From assembly GCF_016086655.4 (NCBI RefSeq), contig NC_052132.2:8248805-8312804 (forward strand): 64,000 bases of DNA. Reading direction: 5' to 3'. The notes under the pieces were generated by a model. The model was not told where the DNA came from. It saw only the letters and a program-made list of their open reading frames with translations, and searched no databases. The position numbers were made by a program, and so were the translations under genes. Below, in pieces: positions 44,100-54,714 of the stretch. The stretch is from Lepeophtheirus salmonis (Eukaryota; Arthropoda; Copepoda; Siphonostomatoida; Caligidae). Numbering within the stretch: the stretch's first letter is position 1; every line of letters begins with the position of its first letter.

Positions 44100-44800
44100 G
44101 TTTTAATCTCAGAGAATGAGATGAGAGGGAGAAAGTGTTGGCGGAGGAAAATATAAAAAAAGAATATAGACTTAGAAACTGTTACTTTCATTTTATCAGA
44201 AGAATAGAAAATAGATGCTTGAGAGAAGTTTTAGTAGAAAAGTCTAGTAAAACGGTCTTTCTGGGCCAAATAGATAGGAAGGTTGTAAGAAGGAACACGA
44301 AAATCATTACTACACAAGTTTTTGATAAATTTCTCTCTATTCTGGTTCAAATACCTATAGTGTAATTACCAGCACTCTTTCTTTAGGAAGTATACGGTGC
44401 AATGCATGTGAACAGATGATCTGTTCTTTCTGTGGAAGGAAATTAGAGACCACAAAACATCTATATATGGATGCAGCAAGACAATAAATATATGGGATCA
44501 TTTGACCCAAGTAATATATGTGAAAAATATAATATTATTTTACTTGCATCGGACAAGAAAGGAAAATAATTAATTTTATTATTACCAAATTGAAGATTAT
44601 TTTATATAAGTTTAGATGTACACAAACTCTATTGTCAGAGAGTTTAATTTTAGCAGTTAAGAAACTGATACAAATGTTATTGGATTGTAAAAAATAATAT
44701 GTGTTTAGTGGTTGTACGCACGTACAAAAATAAAATCATAAAAGTTAATTTTATTTTCGCAAATTTTTATGTTGATTTCAAATATATTACTGAATTTAAT
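44100..44800 (+). pseudogene. LINE-type retrotransposon ORF2 tail, degenerate
   Basis: At 44390-44510 the plus strand reads RCNACEQMICSFCGRKLETT KHLYMDAARQ-stop-INIWDHLT. The CxxC...ETxxHLxxxC-then-W arrangement is the zinc-binding domain found after the reverse transcriptase in several non-LTR retrotransposon families; here the final cysteine position is degraded. Upstream (44135-44365) a 76-codon frame rich in K/E/R probably derives from the same ORF but shows no motif I can name. The sequence TATTATTACCAAATTG and TTGGTTGTACG, about 200 bp downstream, recurs at 47.40-47.53 kb. No reverse transcriptase domain remains in the window. Confidence 0.5.
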
Positions 44801-44804
44801 ATGC

Positions 44805-47390
44805 AATCATCCCATCTTAAGGAGATGTAATTTTGTAAGTTAAAAACCAAAATATCTTAAAGATTTTGTATGAAAAGGAAATACTTTTTGGGGCTTCGAT
44901 TATCTTTACTCAAACTTATTAAGTTTCTATATATAAAAGAGTATATATCTCTAAAATGTTAAGTTAAGCTTGAATCTTGACTTTAATCTTCTTTTTGAAG
45001 CAGAAATATATCAGGCTTATGTGGAAAAAAATTTGAATATGTAATTAAAAAAATTATGTTTCTTGTTGACTTGTTTTACTAGTGCTTCAAAACTGAACCT
45101 TTTGAATTCAGTACATAAAAAATCAAGATCGTATCTATCAACCAATAAAATCCTTACATCTATGAATTTTTGACCTCCGTATGGTATAAATAATGTCATA
45201 CAAACTATAAGCATATTTAAGATTAGCAAATAAATCGATTTCGATGTGAGTTAATGATATATTTATCTTTGTAAAAATTAGCTCACATTTTTAGAAAGTG
45301 TTAAAATGTTTAATGATTAAAATGGAAGAGCTTAATTAAGTATCAAATACTTAAACAATGAGTTTTAATACTATCTGGAGAAGCACAAGATCCAATCACA
45401 CAATCTGTTGGGGTGAAAAACATAATATTTTATGGCAAGTTCCTGTTGGTCAATTCATATGATCTTTGTCCAATTATAAAACAGAAATAGTTTGTCATCG
45501 TTGTAGTTTTATATCAACATGACGTGGTATATTATTAGACTTTTCCATTTTAGGGTAGTATCTCAAATCTTCAAAAATTGTTTTTATGGCAAAAATGATG
45601 AACTAACTCCCTTCACGATCACAGCTCAAAATCAAAGTAAATATTTGTTGAAAGGTTTATGAAGTAAATCGTCAAAAAATAACTGAACTAATTATTTAAA
45701 CTGATGAAATTCCGATTCAAAAATAAAGTGTCAACTTCAGATAAGGTTTGTACAAGATTATAAGGTCTCTTTAATTCAAATATTATTAAATCATCTATCC
45801 TCTATTGAACTTTGAATAATAATGTAACTAATTCATAGCAATGATAATGTAATTATATGTTAGTTGCTGAAAAGTAAGGGATATAAAACTTCATACAGAC
45901 TGTATCGCTTATTCATATTCCCAATTCATGAGTTTAAAAGGATCAAAATAATGTTATTTTAAGTAATTGAGAAAATTGAGCCTGGAGTTAGTAAAGGCTC
46001 ATGTATTTACGCACGGAGTTGAATGGATTTGAAATTCAAATAAGTTTTATTCACATAATACAAAATATTCCCCATTAATGTTGCCTATATAAATGTAATT
46101 GATTTATTGGGATAAACAAGATTTTTACATTCTGTGCCGAAGTAGAACCAACTGGAAACATCAGGCAGACCTTATCGATTTCCAATATCCCTATTCCTTT
46201 GCTGAAAACGATAAAAATAATGTAACTCGGCACATCTAATTCCCATGAAGTAATAGTTATGACTGATGAGTGAGTCAGGAGTCACTGGAGTCTTATGCAT
46301 TTACTCACAAAGTCGGTTTATAACATAAAAACATGTATATTTATCTATAATTTGGAGTGGCAAATTTTAAAATAGCTGCAAATTCGGAGCTGGGATCTCT
46401 TAATATTATAAATCTTACTTCAACAATCTATTTGAATCATACTCTAGAAATTAAATTTAAATTCTCGGTCCCTTAAATGATAAAGTAACATAATATTTTT
46501 AATTAAAACTACACACATCTGAGAAGTCATTATTCTGAATTTATGGTTTGGAATAATATTTTGTTATCTTGGTTCTGAATTCAAACATTTGAAGTATGCA
46601 ACTCTAAATCTATTAAACTAATTGTTCAAATACACTCGGCCACACCTAACTTATGAATTAATCACATTAGTATTGAAACATCAATTGAAGAATAACATTT
46701 TATATTGAATAATTAATTATTTGTCTGAAACCTATTAAATAATGATCTTGTATAAACACAAACTGATGTTGATACATTATTTTGAAGAACAACTTCATCA
46801 GTTTAAATTATTCATTTAATAATTTTTTAAACATTTAAGTTAGAAAACTTCTTAACATTAATCTACTTTGATTTTGAGTTGTATATACCTTCAGTCAATC
46901 CGTCATTTTTTGCGCAAAAACAATTTTTTTAGGATTTCAAATATTACCTCAAAAAAGAAGAATTTCTTTATATACGACGGAATGTTAATATAAAATGACA
47001 ATTACGACAAAAATTCTGGCCTTATAACTGTTCAAAGTCGATTGGAGCTTGTGCTCCTCCAAGTACTATTAGAACTTATTAACTTAATAATCACATTTAG
47101 GGGAGCAACTATCTTCCATCCTTATGGAGGCTTGTGGTTGGAGGTTTAGGTCCAAAAATTATCAACACTGTTGAATCATTACTTGTTTTATATACATGTT
47201 TGATGATCAAATCAGTGCATTTTTCAAAAATCTTTAAATTGTCATCGAAACCAAATTTTCGACGGATTTACTTAAAAACTCGCTTGAATTGTACATGTTG
47301 ATAAATAACTTATGCGATGTGTCCGTCTTTAGCCTCTAAATTAGGCACAAATCTGGGTCCAGATGGAGGAGCAGGCGTTGACGAAAACGG
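44805..47390. other. AT-rich non-coding stretch
   Basis: I see no gene, transposase or repeat family with confidence. The minus-strand 70-codon frame at 45017-45229 has no motif. Confidence 0.5.
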
Positions 47391-47394
47391 AAAC

Positions 47395-47650
47395 TAATTA
47401 ACGTTATTATTACCAAATTGCAAAGTATTTTATGTAAATTTAACTATTCAGAAAACGATAAATGTTTTTTTGAATTGTAATAGTAATTTAAAGTAAATGA
47501 CATGTATTTGGTTGTACGAGTGTACAATAACAAAGAATAACTGGTCATGAGAGTGACCCATGTTGTAATTGAATCATGTATTATAAGATGAAGAATTGTG
47601 TACAAGTTGCACCTTGTATAAGCAACATGTACACAACACGTACAAGGAAA
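47395..47650 (+). repeat. LINE 3' tail repeat with GTACAAGTT cluster
   Basis: TATTATTACCAAATTGCAAA and TTTGGTTGTACGAGTGTACA correspond to 44.58-44.73 kb. It is followed by GTACAAGTTGCACCTTGTAT and ATGTACACAACACGTACAAG. The repeated order suggests two copies of one retrotransposon tail. Confidence 0.45.
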
Positions 47651-47934
47651 ATGATGAGTCATGTATAAAGAAAAGCACCATGTAAATGCTTCACAATCCA
47701 AATGACTCCAAAAAAATGTTTGGTCGATGATTGAAAAAAAAAAGTTATTTTTTATTTGAATAACTATTACACAAAGCTTAGTTCTCTATAAATATGTGTT
47801 CTAAAGAATTTTATTATTCATCAAGTTTCTTTTACATTACGTCATATGTTCATTTATGAACTGGTATTTTTTTTTTTCTCCTTTCCTATGTAAAATCCCT
47901 ATGTATCTACAAGTATACTAAAAATAAGAAACCA

Positions 47935-48025
47935 AAAATGAACGCGATCACCCTGACAATTTGAAGAATCTTCTGGAGAAGATTGGGATAGCTGTCATGA
48001 CGATTTGTTAAATTAGCTGCGAGCA
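47935..48025 (+). repeat. Family A 5' part
   Basis: CACCCTGACAATTTGAAGAA and GGATAGCTGTCATGACGATT. Confidence 0.75.
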
Positions 48026-48109
48026 ACTAATTGATGAATGAAATAAGGGTACATTATATAGTTTGCTCACACTTTCATATTTTCTCTTTCTATCTCAAAT
48101 TTGGAGACA

Positions 48110-48235
48110 GCGACAGAAAATAGTTGAAATTCAATTATTGTCAAAGTGAATAATGTCTTATTGGATTTGGAGAAGAGGGCTCGAGATATTCGGAGAAATA
48201 GAACTTTTGAGGATCATGTAAGTAATTTGAAGGTA
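48110..48235 (+). other. Short open frame ending at a splice-donor-like site
   Basis: NNVLLDLEKRARDIRRNRTF EDH is followed by GTAAGT at 48219. The residues are charged and helical in character rather than the usual low-complexity background. With only ~34 open codons I cannot call an exon. Confidence 0.12.
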
Positions 48236-48350
48236 TCATTATGATGAGAAGATTCTCTATTATCAAGTATTCCATGGGGTGGGGTGACTCAGAGTCGATC
48301 CGTGGAGATGGGGCAGGAGTAGATCATATCTCATTAAGTGAAGCACTACA

Positions 48351-48351
<1 letters not shown>

Positions 48352-48379
<28 letters not shown>
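48352..48379 (+). repeat. 28-bp poly(T) tract
   Basis: Uninterrupted T run; could mark a reverse-inserted poly(A) tail but no retroelement body is recognisable beside it. Confidence 0.9.
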
Positions 48380-48384
<5 letters not shown>

Positions 48385-48784
48385 TAAAATGAACCGTACA
48401 GTATAATTACATTATAAACCTAATAAGTATCATGGGGATGAACTTCTATCTCATCAAATCTAACAGAAAATTACTAAAAGCATGAATAAATAGAAATATA
48501 CAATATAAACTCCAATGAATGTCCTAATCCGACGTGGAAACTTATTCTACCAATCCATCTCATCCTAATCCAACAATATATTCTTCGATTTGTAAAGTTA
48601 TTTCCTTCTAATTAAAAGGTTCCTATAATAGAATTTCTTTAATCCACTGTTGAAGTCTCCAATATCGAGAAAGTATGACGTGCGGGCAAATTTATACAAT
48701 GTGCCCTAAAATAGTCAGAAATTCTCACTCTGTATTCAGTATTGATATAAGTAGAAATAACTTCACTCCTACCATACGTCTAAC

Positions 48785-49100
48785 AGGGACTTCAGAAGTG
48801 TTCACAGGGGGTAGGCTGGATGGACTGTATCCCCCTCCCCCCCATTATGGAATTTTTGTTTTGTTGCTCAAAAATTTAAATTATGAACTTTTTTTCCCTA
48901 CAATTGAATTTTTGTGAATAGCTATGGAATTTTGAAATTTTTTCGGGAAAAAGTTTAATCTTTAGCGAATAGCTGTAGATTTTAAAATTTTTTTCAACAG
49001 AATCTAATATTTGAAATTATTTGTGAGCAACTGTGGATTTTTAAAATTTTTTTCGAAAAAAAATAAATATTTTAAATAATATAAAAACATTGTTAAATTC
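48785..49100 (+). repeat. AT-rich minisatellite, family E, with hAT-like head
   Basis: The head CAGAAGTGTTCACAGGGGG, then GGATGGACTGTATCCCCC and CCCCCATTATGGAATTTTT, corresponds, in reverse, to the end of the array at 62.95-63.00 kb. After it come degenerate units of about 60 bp of the type GAATAGCTGTAGATTTTAAA then TTTTTTTC. The CAGGGGTGTCC-like terminus suggests a hAT-derived element that carries the array. Confidence 0.6.
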
Positions 49101-49359
49101 TTAAGTTTTCATAAAAAAAAACATAAAATTTAAAACTAAGAATATATAAAATGATATATCAATAATATTTACAAGTCCATTAATATATTATCAATAAAAT
49201 ATCGAAATATTTTCAGTTTACAGGTCCTTATAACCTTCCATGAATTAATAATTAAAAATTAAAATAAGCGGGTTTTTTTTCAATAAAAAATAATATATAC
49301 TTTGCCATATATCTTTATAGAATATAATTAGTAAAATACCGAGAAAAAATTATCCCTAC

Positions 49360-50170
49360 GACAGGATTGAAATTAATGGAGGCCATGAAATTTATAACGA
49401 CCTACCTGATGACGACAAAATATTTTTGTCGAATATGTCGATGTAAGTACTCTTACACCCCACATCCAGATTCAAACGATAATGAATGTCCTAGTTCCGG
49501 ATCAAGAATATAAACACATATGAACAACACCTGATTCATGATGATTCTGACAACTCAAACTTTAACACCGACCTATTAAAAATGCTTGTTTCATTTAATA
49601 TACCTTTTTTTCACTTTGAAATTTATGTATAAATATCCCAATAGAACCGTCCCTAATAGAAGAACTCAACATAGAATAATGATGGTTGTTAGCGCTGACG
49701 TTATCTCAAAATTAAAGGGAAAATTAGAGATAAGAATATTTCCATAGCTCTTGATAAGACAATCAGGAACTGTCAATGGCAGCTATATTAATGGGTCCTG
49801 TGGATAGCCGTTTCTTGGGTTGTCCTTATCTAATCAACATAGACTTAAGTTTTCATCATAGATGGAGCGTCTTACTATAAAAATATGGGTGAAACCCTGC
49901 AAAGAAGCTATCCCCAATTGAAATATATTACTTGTGAACTTCCCCGTAAAGAATTTACAAACACAACGGAAGTTTACTGCTTCTTGCCAAATTATCTTAC
50001 CTCCAGCACTTGTCGTCACACGCATCGGAACTTGGTTAAAAGCAGTGGACTTCGAAGTAACTTCGAAGTAATCAGGGAATATTTGAACATCCTTAATGAG
50101 AAAACATCATCGGTCGTTAAAGCTAAGGAGATTATGATGGATAGAGGAATAATCAACAATAAATGATAAT
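49360..50170 (+). pseudogene. hAT-family transposase pseudogene
   Basis: Segments in several frames follow the order of arthropod hAT transposases that databases often label CGG triplet repeat-binding protein 1-like. KYFCRICRCKYSY (49420 region) may be a degraded BED-type zinc finger. Then come FNTDLLKMLVSFNIPFFHFE, NIPIEPSLIEELNIE, IKGKIRDKNISIALDKTI (compare KGKKIWISIDETT), FIIDGASYYKNMGETLQRSY PQLKYITC (compare TDAAPYM..A...L...YPK..HVTC) and, in another frame, IILPPALVVTRIGTWLKAVD (compare PLPP.P..TRWGTWL.A). The last part, SNFEVIREYLNILNEKTSSV VKAKEI, continues in the first frame, which is open over 49885-50166. Several frameshifts and stops make it dead. Family and order are established knowledge; the assignment is my reading of the translation. 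Confidence 0.7.
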
Positions 50171-50174
50171 ATCA

Positions 50175-50585
50175 AACCAATTACCGAGTGCAATACCGCT
50201 TTAGAAAAGAAACTCCTTGTAAGGTTAATTATTGTTGACTATTTACGCATCGATATCAAGTTAGAGCCATTTAAAACCAAATTAAAAAACTTTTAAGATG
50301 AAAATACTGTGTACAACGATTTACGAGACCTAGCAAATTCTGAAGAGACAATTTACAGGAACACACCTTTTTTTAATTTGTGACTTAAGAGAGGATTTCA
50401 ACATATGTCCTAGTTCCAGGGGCCAAGAGCCATTCATACCAAAATAAGGTCGTGTTTATCAGTAAATAGTGTCAGTGACATGTTAATTATGATATAACGG
50501 ATTCGTAAGAGTAAGTATTTGTCAAATAACTTTTTTCTATAATAAAAGGTATACATCTGTTCATAAATACTGTAATATAGGCAAG
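50175..50585. other. Possible continuation of the hAT relic
   Basis: DNIKPITECNTALEKKLLV at 50165-50220 could be the next transposase segment, but I cannot align it securely. Nothing else seen. Confidence 0.3.
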
Positions 50586-50589
50586 AAAA

Positions 50590-50665
50590 ACTACTTGAAT
50601 GGTATCAAAGGGGGTCTTAGCTTTAAATGGGGTGCAAGTAGTTTGGCTAACATATGTTTCTTCGG
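50590..50665 (+). repeat. ~78-bp local repeat, copy 1
   Basis: GGGGTCTTAGCTTTAAATGG then CAAGTAGTTTGGCTAACA matches 50810-50888 (GGGCCTTAGCTTCAAATGG, CAAGTAGTTTGTCTAACA), about 223 bp apart in the same direction. On the minus strand both read E-E-T-x-V-x-Q-T-T-x-TPF-x-AK. Confidence 0.75.
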
Positions 50666-50809
50666 GTAAAGACTTGAGTAAGCTATTATTGCTCAATTAT
50701 CCAAAAAAGTAATTAAATAACATCTTTTTCAAATTTAGGATAAGCATATTGCTAAATGTTCATAATCTCCGAGATAAGGTGTTAGAAAACTAGAGTAATA
50801 TGGTCAATA

Positions 50810-50888
50810 ACAACTTACTTAATGGTTTTAAAGAGGGCCTTAGCTTCAAATGGCGTCCAAGTAGTTTGTCTAACACCAGTTTCTTCTA
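50810..50888 (+). repeat. ~78-bp local repeat, copy 2
   Basis: Partner of 50590-50665. The minus-strand reading GVRQTTWTPFEAKALFKTI is compatible with a conserved protein segment, but no family could be named. Confidence 0.75.
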
Positions 50889-50899
50889 GTATATACATG

Positions 50900-51655
50900 G
50901 GTATGTTTAATGGATTTTAACATTTTGATATGTAATTTATTTAAGATAAGCATAAGTTGTATTAAATACTGAACACATTAATTTATTTTTCATTCTTAGC
51001 TTTACAAATGACTTACATGACGAAGAATTTGAACTATTATATGAAAAAAACGGATTGGATTCATACTCATAATAAGTATATGTATTTCTGTCTACAAATG
51101 TCTTATTATATTTTGTAAATATATAATTTACATATGTCGATAATAATTTGTTGAATCCATTAGTACTATTTTATATTAATAAGTTCAATTTCGTCTCATT
51201 TGTCACGAATAAATTGTTTAACTTTATATGTACAACAACTAAACAAATTTGTAATTAATATTTATGCAATAGTTAATTGTTTTTTTAGTTGTCTGTTTTT
51301 TTTTTTATTTAACCATACCTCTTTAACTTAATATCACAAATATACGTTATAATAGTTTTATATCCAAATATACTAGTAATCTACAGCTACAATTAAAGTG
51401 ATAATAATTAGTTTTTGATTCCTCATTGTTATGACATATCATATTAGCGACTTTTATACATATTTGTTAATAGATATGTAATATAAAACTTTGAAAGTTT
51501 TTTTGATGATTTTTAGTAAGTAAATCTGGTATTCCTGAAATCGAAAATTTCAACTACATTTTATATTAATTCTTTTAGCGATATTTGAAATATAAAGGAT
51601 TCTCATTTCCTTACCAGAGTCACGTTATATTCTATCCTCAAAAACCATAACATCA
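50900..51655. other. AT-rich non-coding stretch
   Basis: I see no gene or recognised repeat. Confidence 0.5.
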
Positions 51656-51664
51656 TAGGTAACT

Positions 51665-52345
51665 GATTTTGTTAAATTAACTTTAATCAATAGTACCATA
51701 TGTCCCGCTCTGCTTCCGAAAAAGTTGAGAAACGGACACTTGACAGTGATAGACAAATTTTCATTCGCGCACTCCAAGCAGCTGAGAGTCTCCAGGACCA
51801 CCGTCTATACCGTCATTAAATTCCCCAATGTTGTAGAAGTAGAAGGACTTTGTCAAAAAGGCCCAATTGAATCCGGAGGAGTAAGAGAAAACAGCTGAAG
51901 TGAATCCCTCCAAATCCATGAGTGCCCATGCAAAATATCTTAGGGTTTCGCACTAGATTGTCCAGAGAGTGTCTTAAAGAAGTGAGAGGAAATATCCTTG
52001 TATGGGTGGAGAGGCCACTTCGGGCCCCCTAAAGTCCTGATGCCAGCCCCCTCGTCAACACTTTTTGGGTACATGTCGAAAGTAAGGGCTGCAGTATCTT
52101 TGGTCCCAACACCGAGGCCCTGAAAGACATTGTCAGCCAGCAACGGGACGGTATGACGGGTGATTACATCTGCAGCGGATATCAAACCTTCCGCCGACGC
52201 CTGGAAGCCATCATTGCCAATAAGGGCGTCTACATTAATGATTGAGAGAGCTGAGACACACATCTATTTAAAATATTTATTTTGTTGAAATATTATTGTT
52301 AATTAATAAATTATATAAGTTTGAAGTTTAAATTTGGTTTTATTA
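51665..52345 (+). mobile_element. Defective Tc1/mariner-like element, core-deleted copy 3
   Basis: Same family as 2764 and 36045, judged by the coding remnants and the 3' flank (TTGTTAATTAATAAATTATA then TTTGAAGTTTAAATTTGG). The terminal inverted repeats are not recognisable, so the ends are approximate. Confidence 0.65.
51700..52246 (+). pseudogene. Tc1/mariner transposase remnant, catalytic core deleted
   Basis: An ATG at 51700 gives MSRSASEKVEKRTLDSDRQI FIRALQAAESLQD, the first helix region. Degenerate sequence with MSAHAKYLR-like and FRTRLSRECLKE segments follows. The frame then reads LKSPDASPLVNTFWVHVESK GCSIFGPNTEALKDIVSQQR DGMTGDYICSGYQTFRRRLE AIIANKGVYIND, ending at a stop near 52244. 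SPDASPLV is the third-aspartate motif. The C-terminal ~75 residues read almost without interruption, the longest intact stretch of this family in the window. The piece with the first two catalytic residues is missing. The minus-strand 107-codon frame is a shadow. Confidence 0.8.
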
Positions 52346-52639
52346 GTTGTTTATGTGTCTGACTGTCGTTAGCATTGTTAAATGAAAAAATTGTAATCAA
52401 TCATTGAATAAATGTTTGAATGATCCATTGTTATAACTAAGAACTTTAGAATTTCTTAGTAAAAACGAGAGTTAGACTTTTTGTAGTTTTTTTTAACTAA
52501 ACAGTTTTTCTCTTTTTTTCTAAAGCTGTTAAATATTATTTAGTCAAGAATTAAATAATTTGTTTTTGTAGTGATTTAAATCGTTTGTATTTTGTAGCTT
52601 AGCCAAGTGTTTTTTTAAAATAAGTAATTTCCTTCTCCA

Positions 52640-52760
52640 CCTCCTCTGTTTTTGCAGCTGATTAAAATGATCTAATGAAATGTCATCAGAACTAAGCTGC
52701 TCTCTTCCCAAATATTTTTCAAATGGTAAGGGTTACTATGTTGATTTTCAGTTTTTTTAT
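52640..52760 (-). repeat. Family A repeat copy (minus orientation)
   Basis: GATCTAATGAAATGTCATCA, AACTAAGCTGCTCTCTTCC and TTTTCAAATGGTAAGGGTTA. Confidence 0.75.
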
Positions 52761-52907
52761 TTTAACAATCCCAAAATAAACATTATTTTCATCAATATAT
52801 TTTATTTTAAATTAATCCTTTCTACAAATAATCAAGTAAAACGCAAAGCAATACTGTGCATTGGTTGAGGAGTTATTATACGTATTAGTACTGTTATGAC
52901 GGTTCTT

Positions 52908-53125
52908 ATTTAGGAATGAAGAATGCAGTCTTCTCTAGTTCAGTCTAGATCCGGTTCAGTTCAATCATCCATATAAGTCTAAAAAACATATATAGCTCAG
53001 TTCTTGATAATGCCCCTCAACTTTACTTCTTTTTTTTAGAATTTATTCCAGAACAGACAATCTTAAGGACCCGTACAATGGAACGATAGGATCTTAGGAC
53101 TAGATAAGAGTGGACTGGAGGAATA
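52908..53125 (+). repeat. Family F repeat
   Basis: TTATTTAGGAATGAAGAATG, CAGTCTTCTCTAGTTCAGTC and CCGGTTCAGTTCAATC match the reverse of 22.44-22.51 kb. Confidence 0.5.
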
Positions 53126-53199
53126 TATAAGGTATTGTAAAAAGAAATGCATTGCAATTAATAGATTTTTTTCTTCAATAATACTTATCTCCTAGCAAT

Positions 53200-53460
53200 C
53201 AAAACAGTACTACAAGACGGTCAAGCTTAACGATTTCCATAATTTTATCCACATTTTCAACGATTAGCCTTCCAGAGCGTGGTGCATCTTTCAAATAAAA
53301 ATTACTGGAACAGAATCTACAAAAACCAAAATGGCTGTTACAGTATCAAAATTCTAAAGACTATTCACATTTTCCGCCACCTAGCTCAGCGGTTTTCCTT
53401 TCTCGAAGAAAACTATAAATATTGCCTTTGTTGCCACGCAACCAAACAATACTGAGTTAA
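53200..53460 (-). pseudogene. Mariner transposase N-terminal fragment
   Basis: On the minus strand LKDAPRSGRLIVENVDKIME IVKLDRLVVLF-stop is clear. It is the D.PRSGRP linker and the start of the second helix-turn-helix of mariner transposases. Upstream, CHFGFCRFCSSNFY corresponds to the W(F)..F.SGNF.L segment with a disrupted frame. No catalytic domain and no terminal repeat was identified. It is more similar to the 40.63 and 25.66 kb fragments than to the core-deleted family. Confidence 0.75.
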
Positions 53461-53659
53461 ACAATGACAAAAGTGTATAAAAGTTTTTTTAGTATGATAT
53501 CTTATGTTTCTAAGATCATCTAATGTAAGCCAATCGCACGCATACAACACGAGATAAACATTATTATAGCCATGAATTGGAAAAATATATAATGACTTTT
53601 ATACTTATATAAATATTGAACTTACACAAAACTAAGTGTATCTCCTATTTGGACTCACC

Positions 53660-53795
53660 GTTAGAATGGAGGATTGACATCAGAGGAATTCCTGCCTATA
53701 TTCTTAATAAATACGTAATGGGGTTTTTTGGATAGCTTCTCCATGATGCTTGTTGTTGATCTAATAGAACATCATGACAGCTGGAAAACTCGAAG
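53660..53795 (-). repeat. Family A repeat copy (minus orientation)
   Basis: GGAGGATTGACATCAGAGGA, GTTGATCTAATAGAACATCA and TGACAGCTGG; the 5' part of the unit is missing. Confidence 0.65.
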
Positions 53796-53934
53796 ATATC
53801 TGATGAATTAATATAGAGTTGCTTCAATGCACGTCTTTATTCAAATATATCTATTCAACAACTATAAAGTATTTAATATATGTAATAGATTGAAACCCCA
53901 GCTTAAAACTCCCTGCATGTACATAAGTATAATC

Positions 53935-54003
53935 AACAACAGCTAAGCTGCTCTCCACCCAAAAATTCTTCAAATTTTCAGGGTTACACACTGATTTTCA
54001 TAA
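53935..54003 (-). repeat. Family A 5' fragment (minus orientation)
   Basis: AACAGCTAAGCTGCTCTCCA and CTTCAAATTTTCAGGGTTAC. Confidence 0.75.
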
Positions 54004-54324
54004 TCTTATTTTCTATTAATCTACACATATGTACATTAAAGACTCAAGGAGCAGACACTCAGTAGAAGAAAGGTATGGTTTTTCCTGCTCGTTTGTGATT
54101 TTCTTAAAATTATTAACTGGCATAAATTCATATTTGAAAGGTTTTATTTTTTATTATAATGAACAAATAATTTTAATATATTTTTCAGAATGGTTTAATG
54201 CAGCTTATCATAAAAATAGATCAGCTTTAAATAAAGAGTCTGGCCAGGATTTTTTGAGGTGATAATGTTTTAGTTCAACTTTATTGATATGTAAAAAAAT
54301 TATTTTACGCCTCAGTCAATATAA

Positions 54325-54710
54325 GTGCAGGGAAAGAGAAGAAGGTATTGTCCCATAATTACTTCTTATGATGAAAATGGTTTTGTATTTGGGCATGTAA
54401 AAGATAACAAACGAAAATCAACATAGTAAACCTGACAATTTAAAGAATATTTGGGAAGAGAGCAGTTACAATCAGCTCAAACAAGGGAGAAAGGGAAGAA
54501 GGAAATAAACGAAGACATTGGTGGGCCAACTTCTATATTTATCCGTTAGCGCCCTCTATACCAATGTGGAATAACTAATAACATATATATGAACTATAGA
54601 AAACAGGTTTATAATAAAGATCATAAGAATATACTTTTCGAATAAAAGACTATATCCCTAAATTAGCAAGAATAATTCCGATGTCTATCCTTTATTGTAA
54701 AATTGTAAGA
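54325..54710 (+). repeat. Family A repeat copy interrupted by an insertion
   Basis: GGGCATGTAAAAGATAACAA, AACCTGACAATTTAAAGAAT and GAAGGAAATAAACGAAGACA run to about 54522; GCAAGAATAATTCCGATGTC resumes at about 54665. The ~140 bp between are foreign to family A. Confidence 0.7.
54523..54663. repeat. ~140-bp insertion inside family A
   Basis: In other copies GGACATTGGCAAGAATTACT is continuous. Here it is split after ACATTGG by sequence starting TGGGCCAACTTC and ending CTATATCCCTAAATTA. The insert is non-coding and unclassified; the exact borders are uncertain by a few bases. Confidence 0.5.
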
Positions 54711-54714
54711 TCTG

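Noticed and set aside
51940..52263. 107-codon minus-strand open frame
   Set aside because: Antisense shadow of the plus-strand transposase remnant containing SPDASPLV and FRRRLEAIIANKG.
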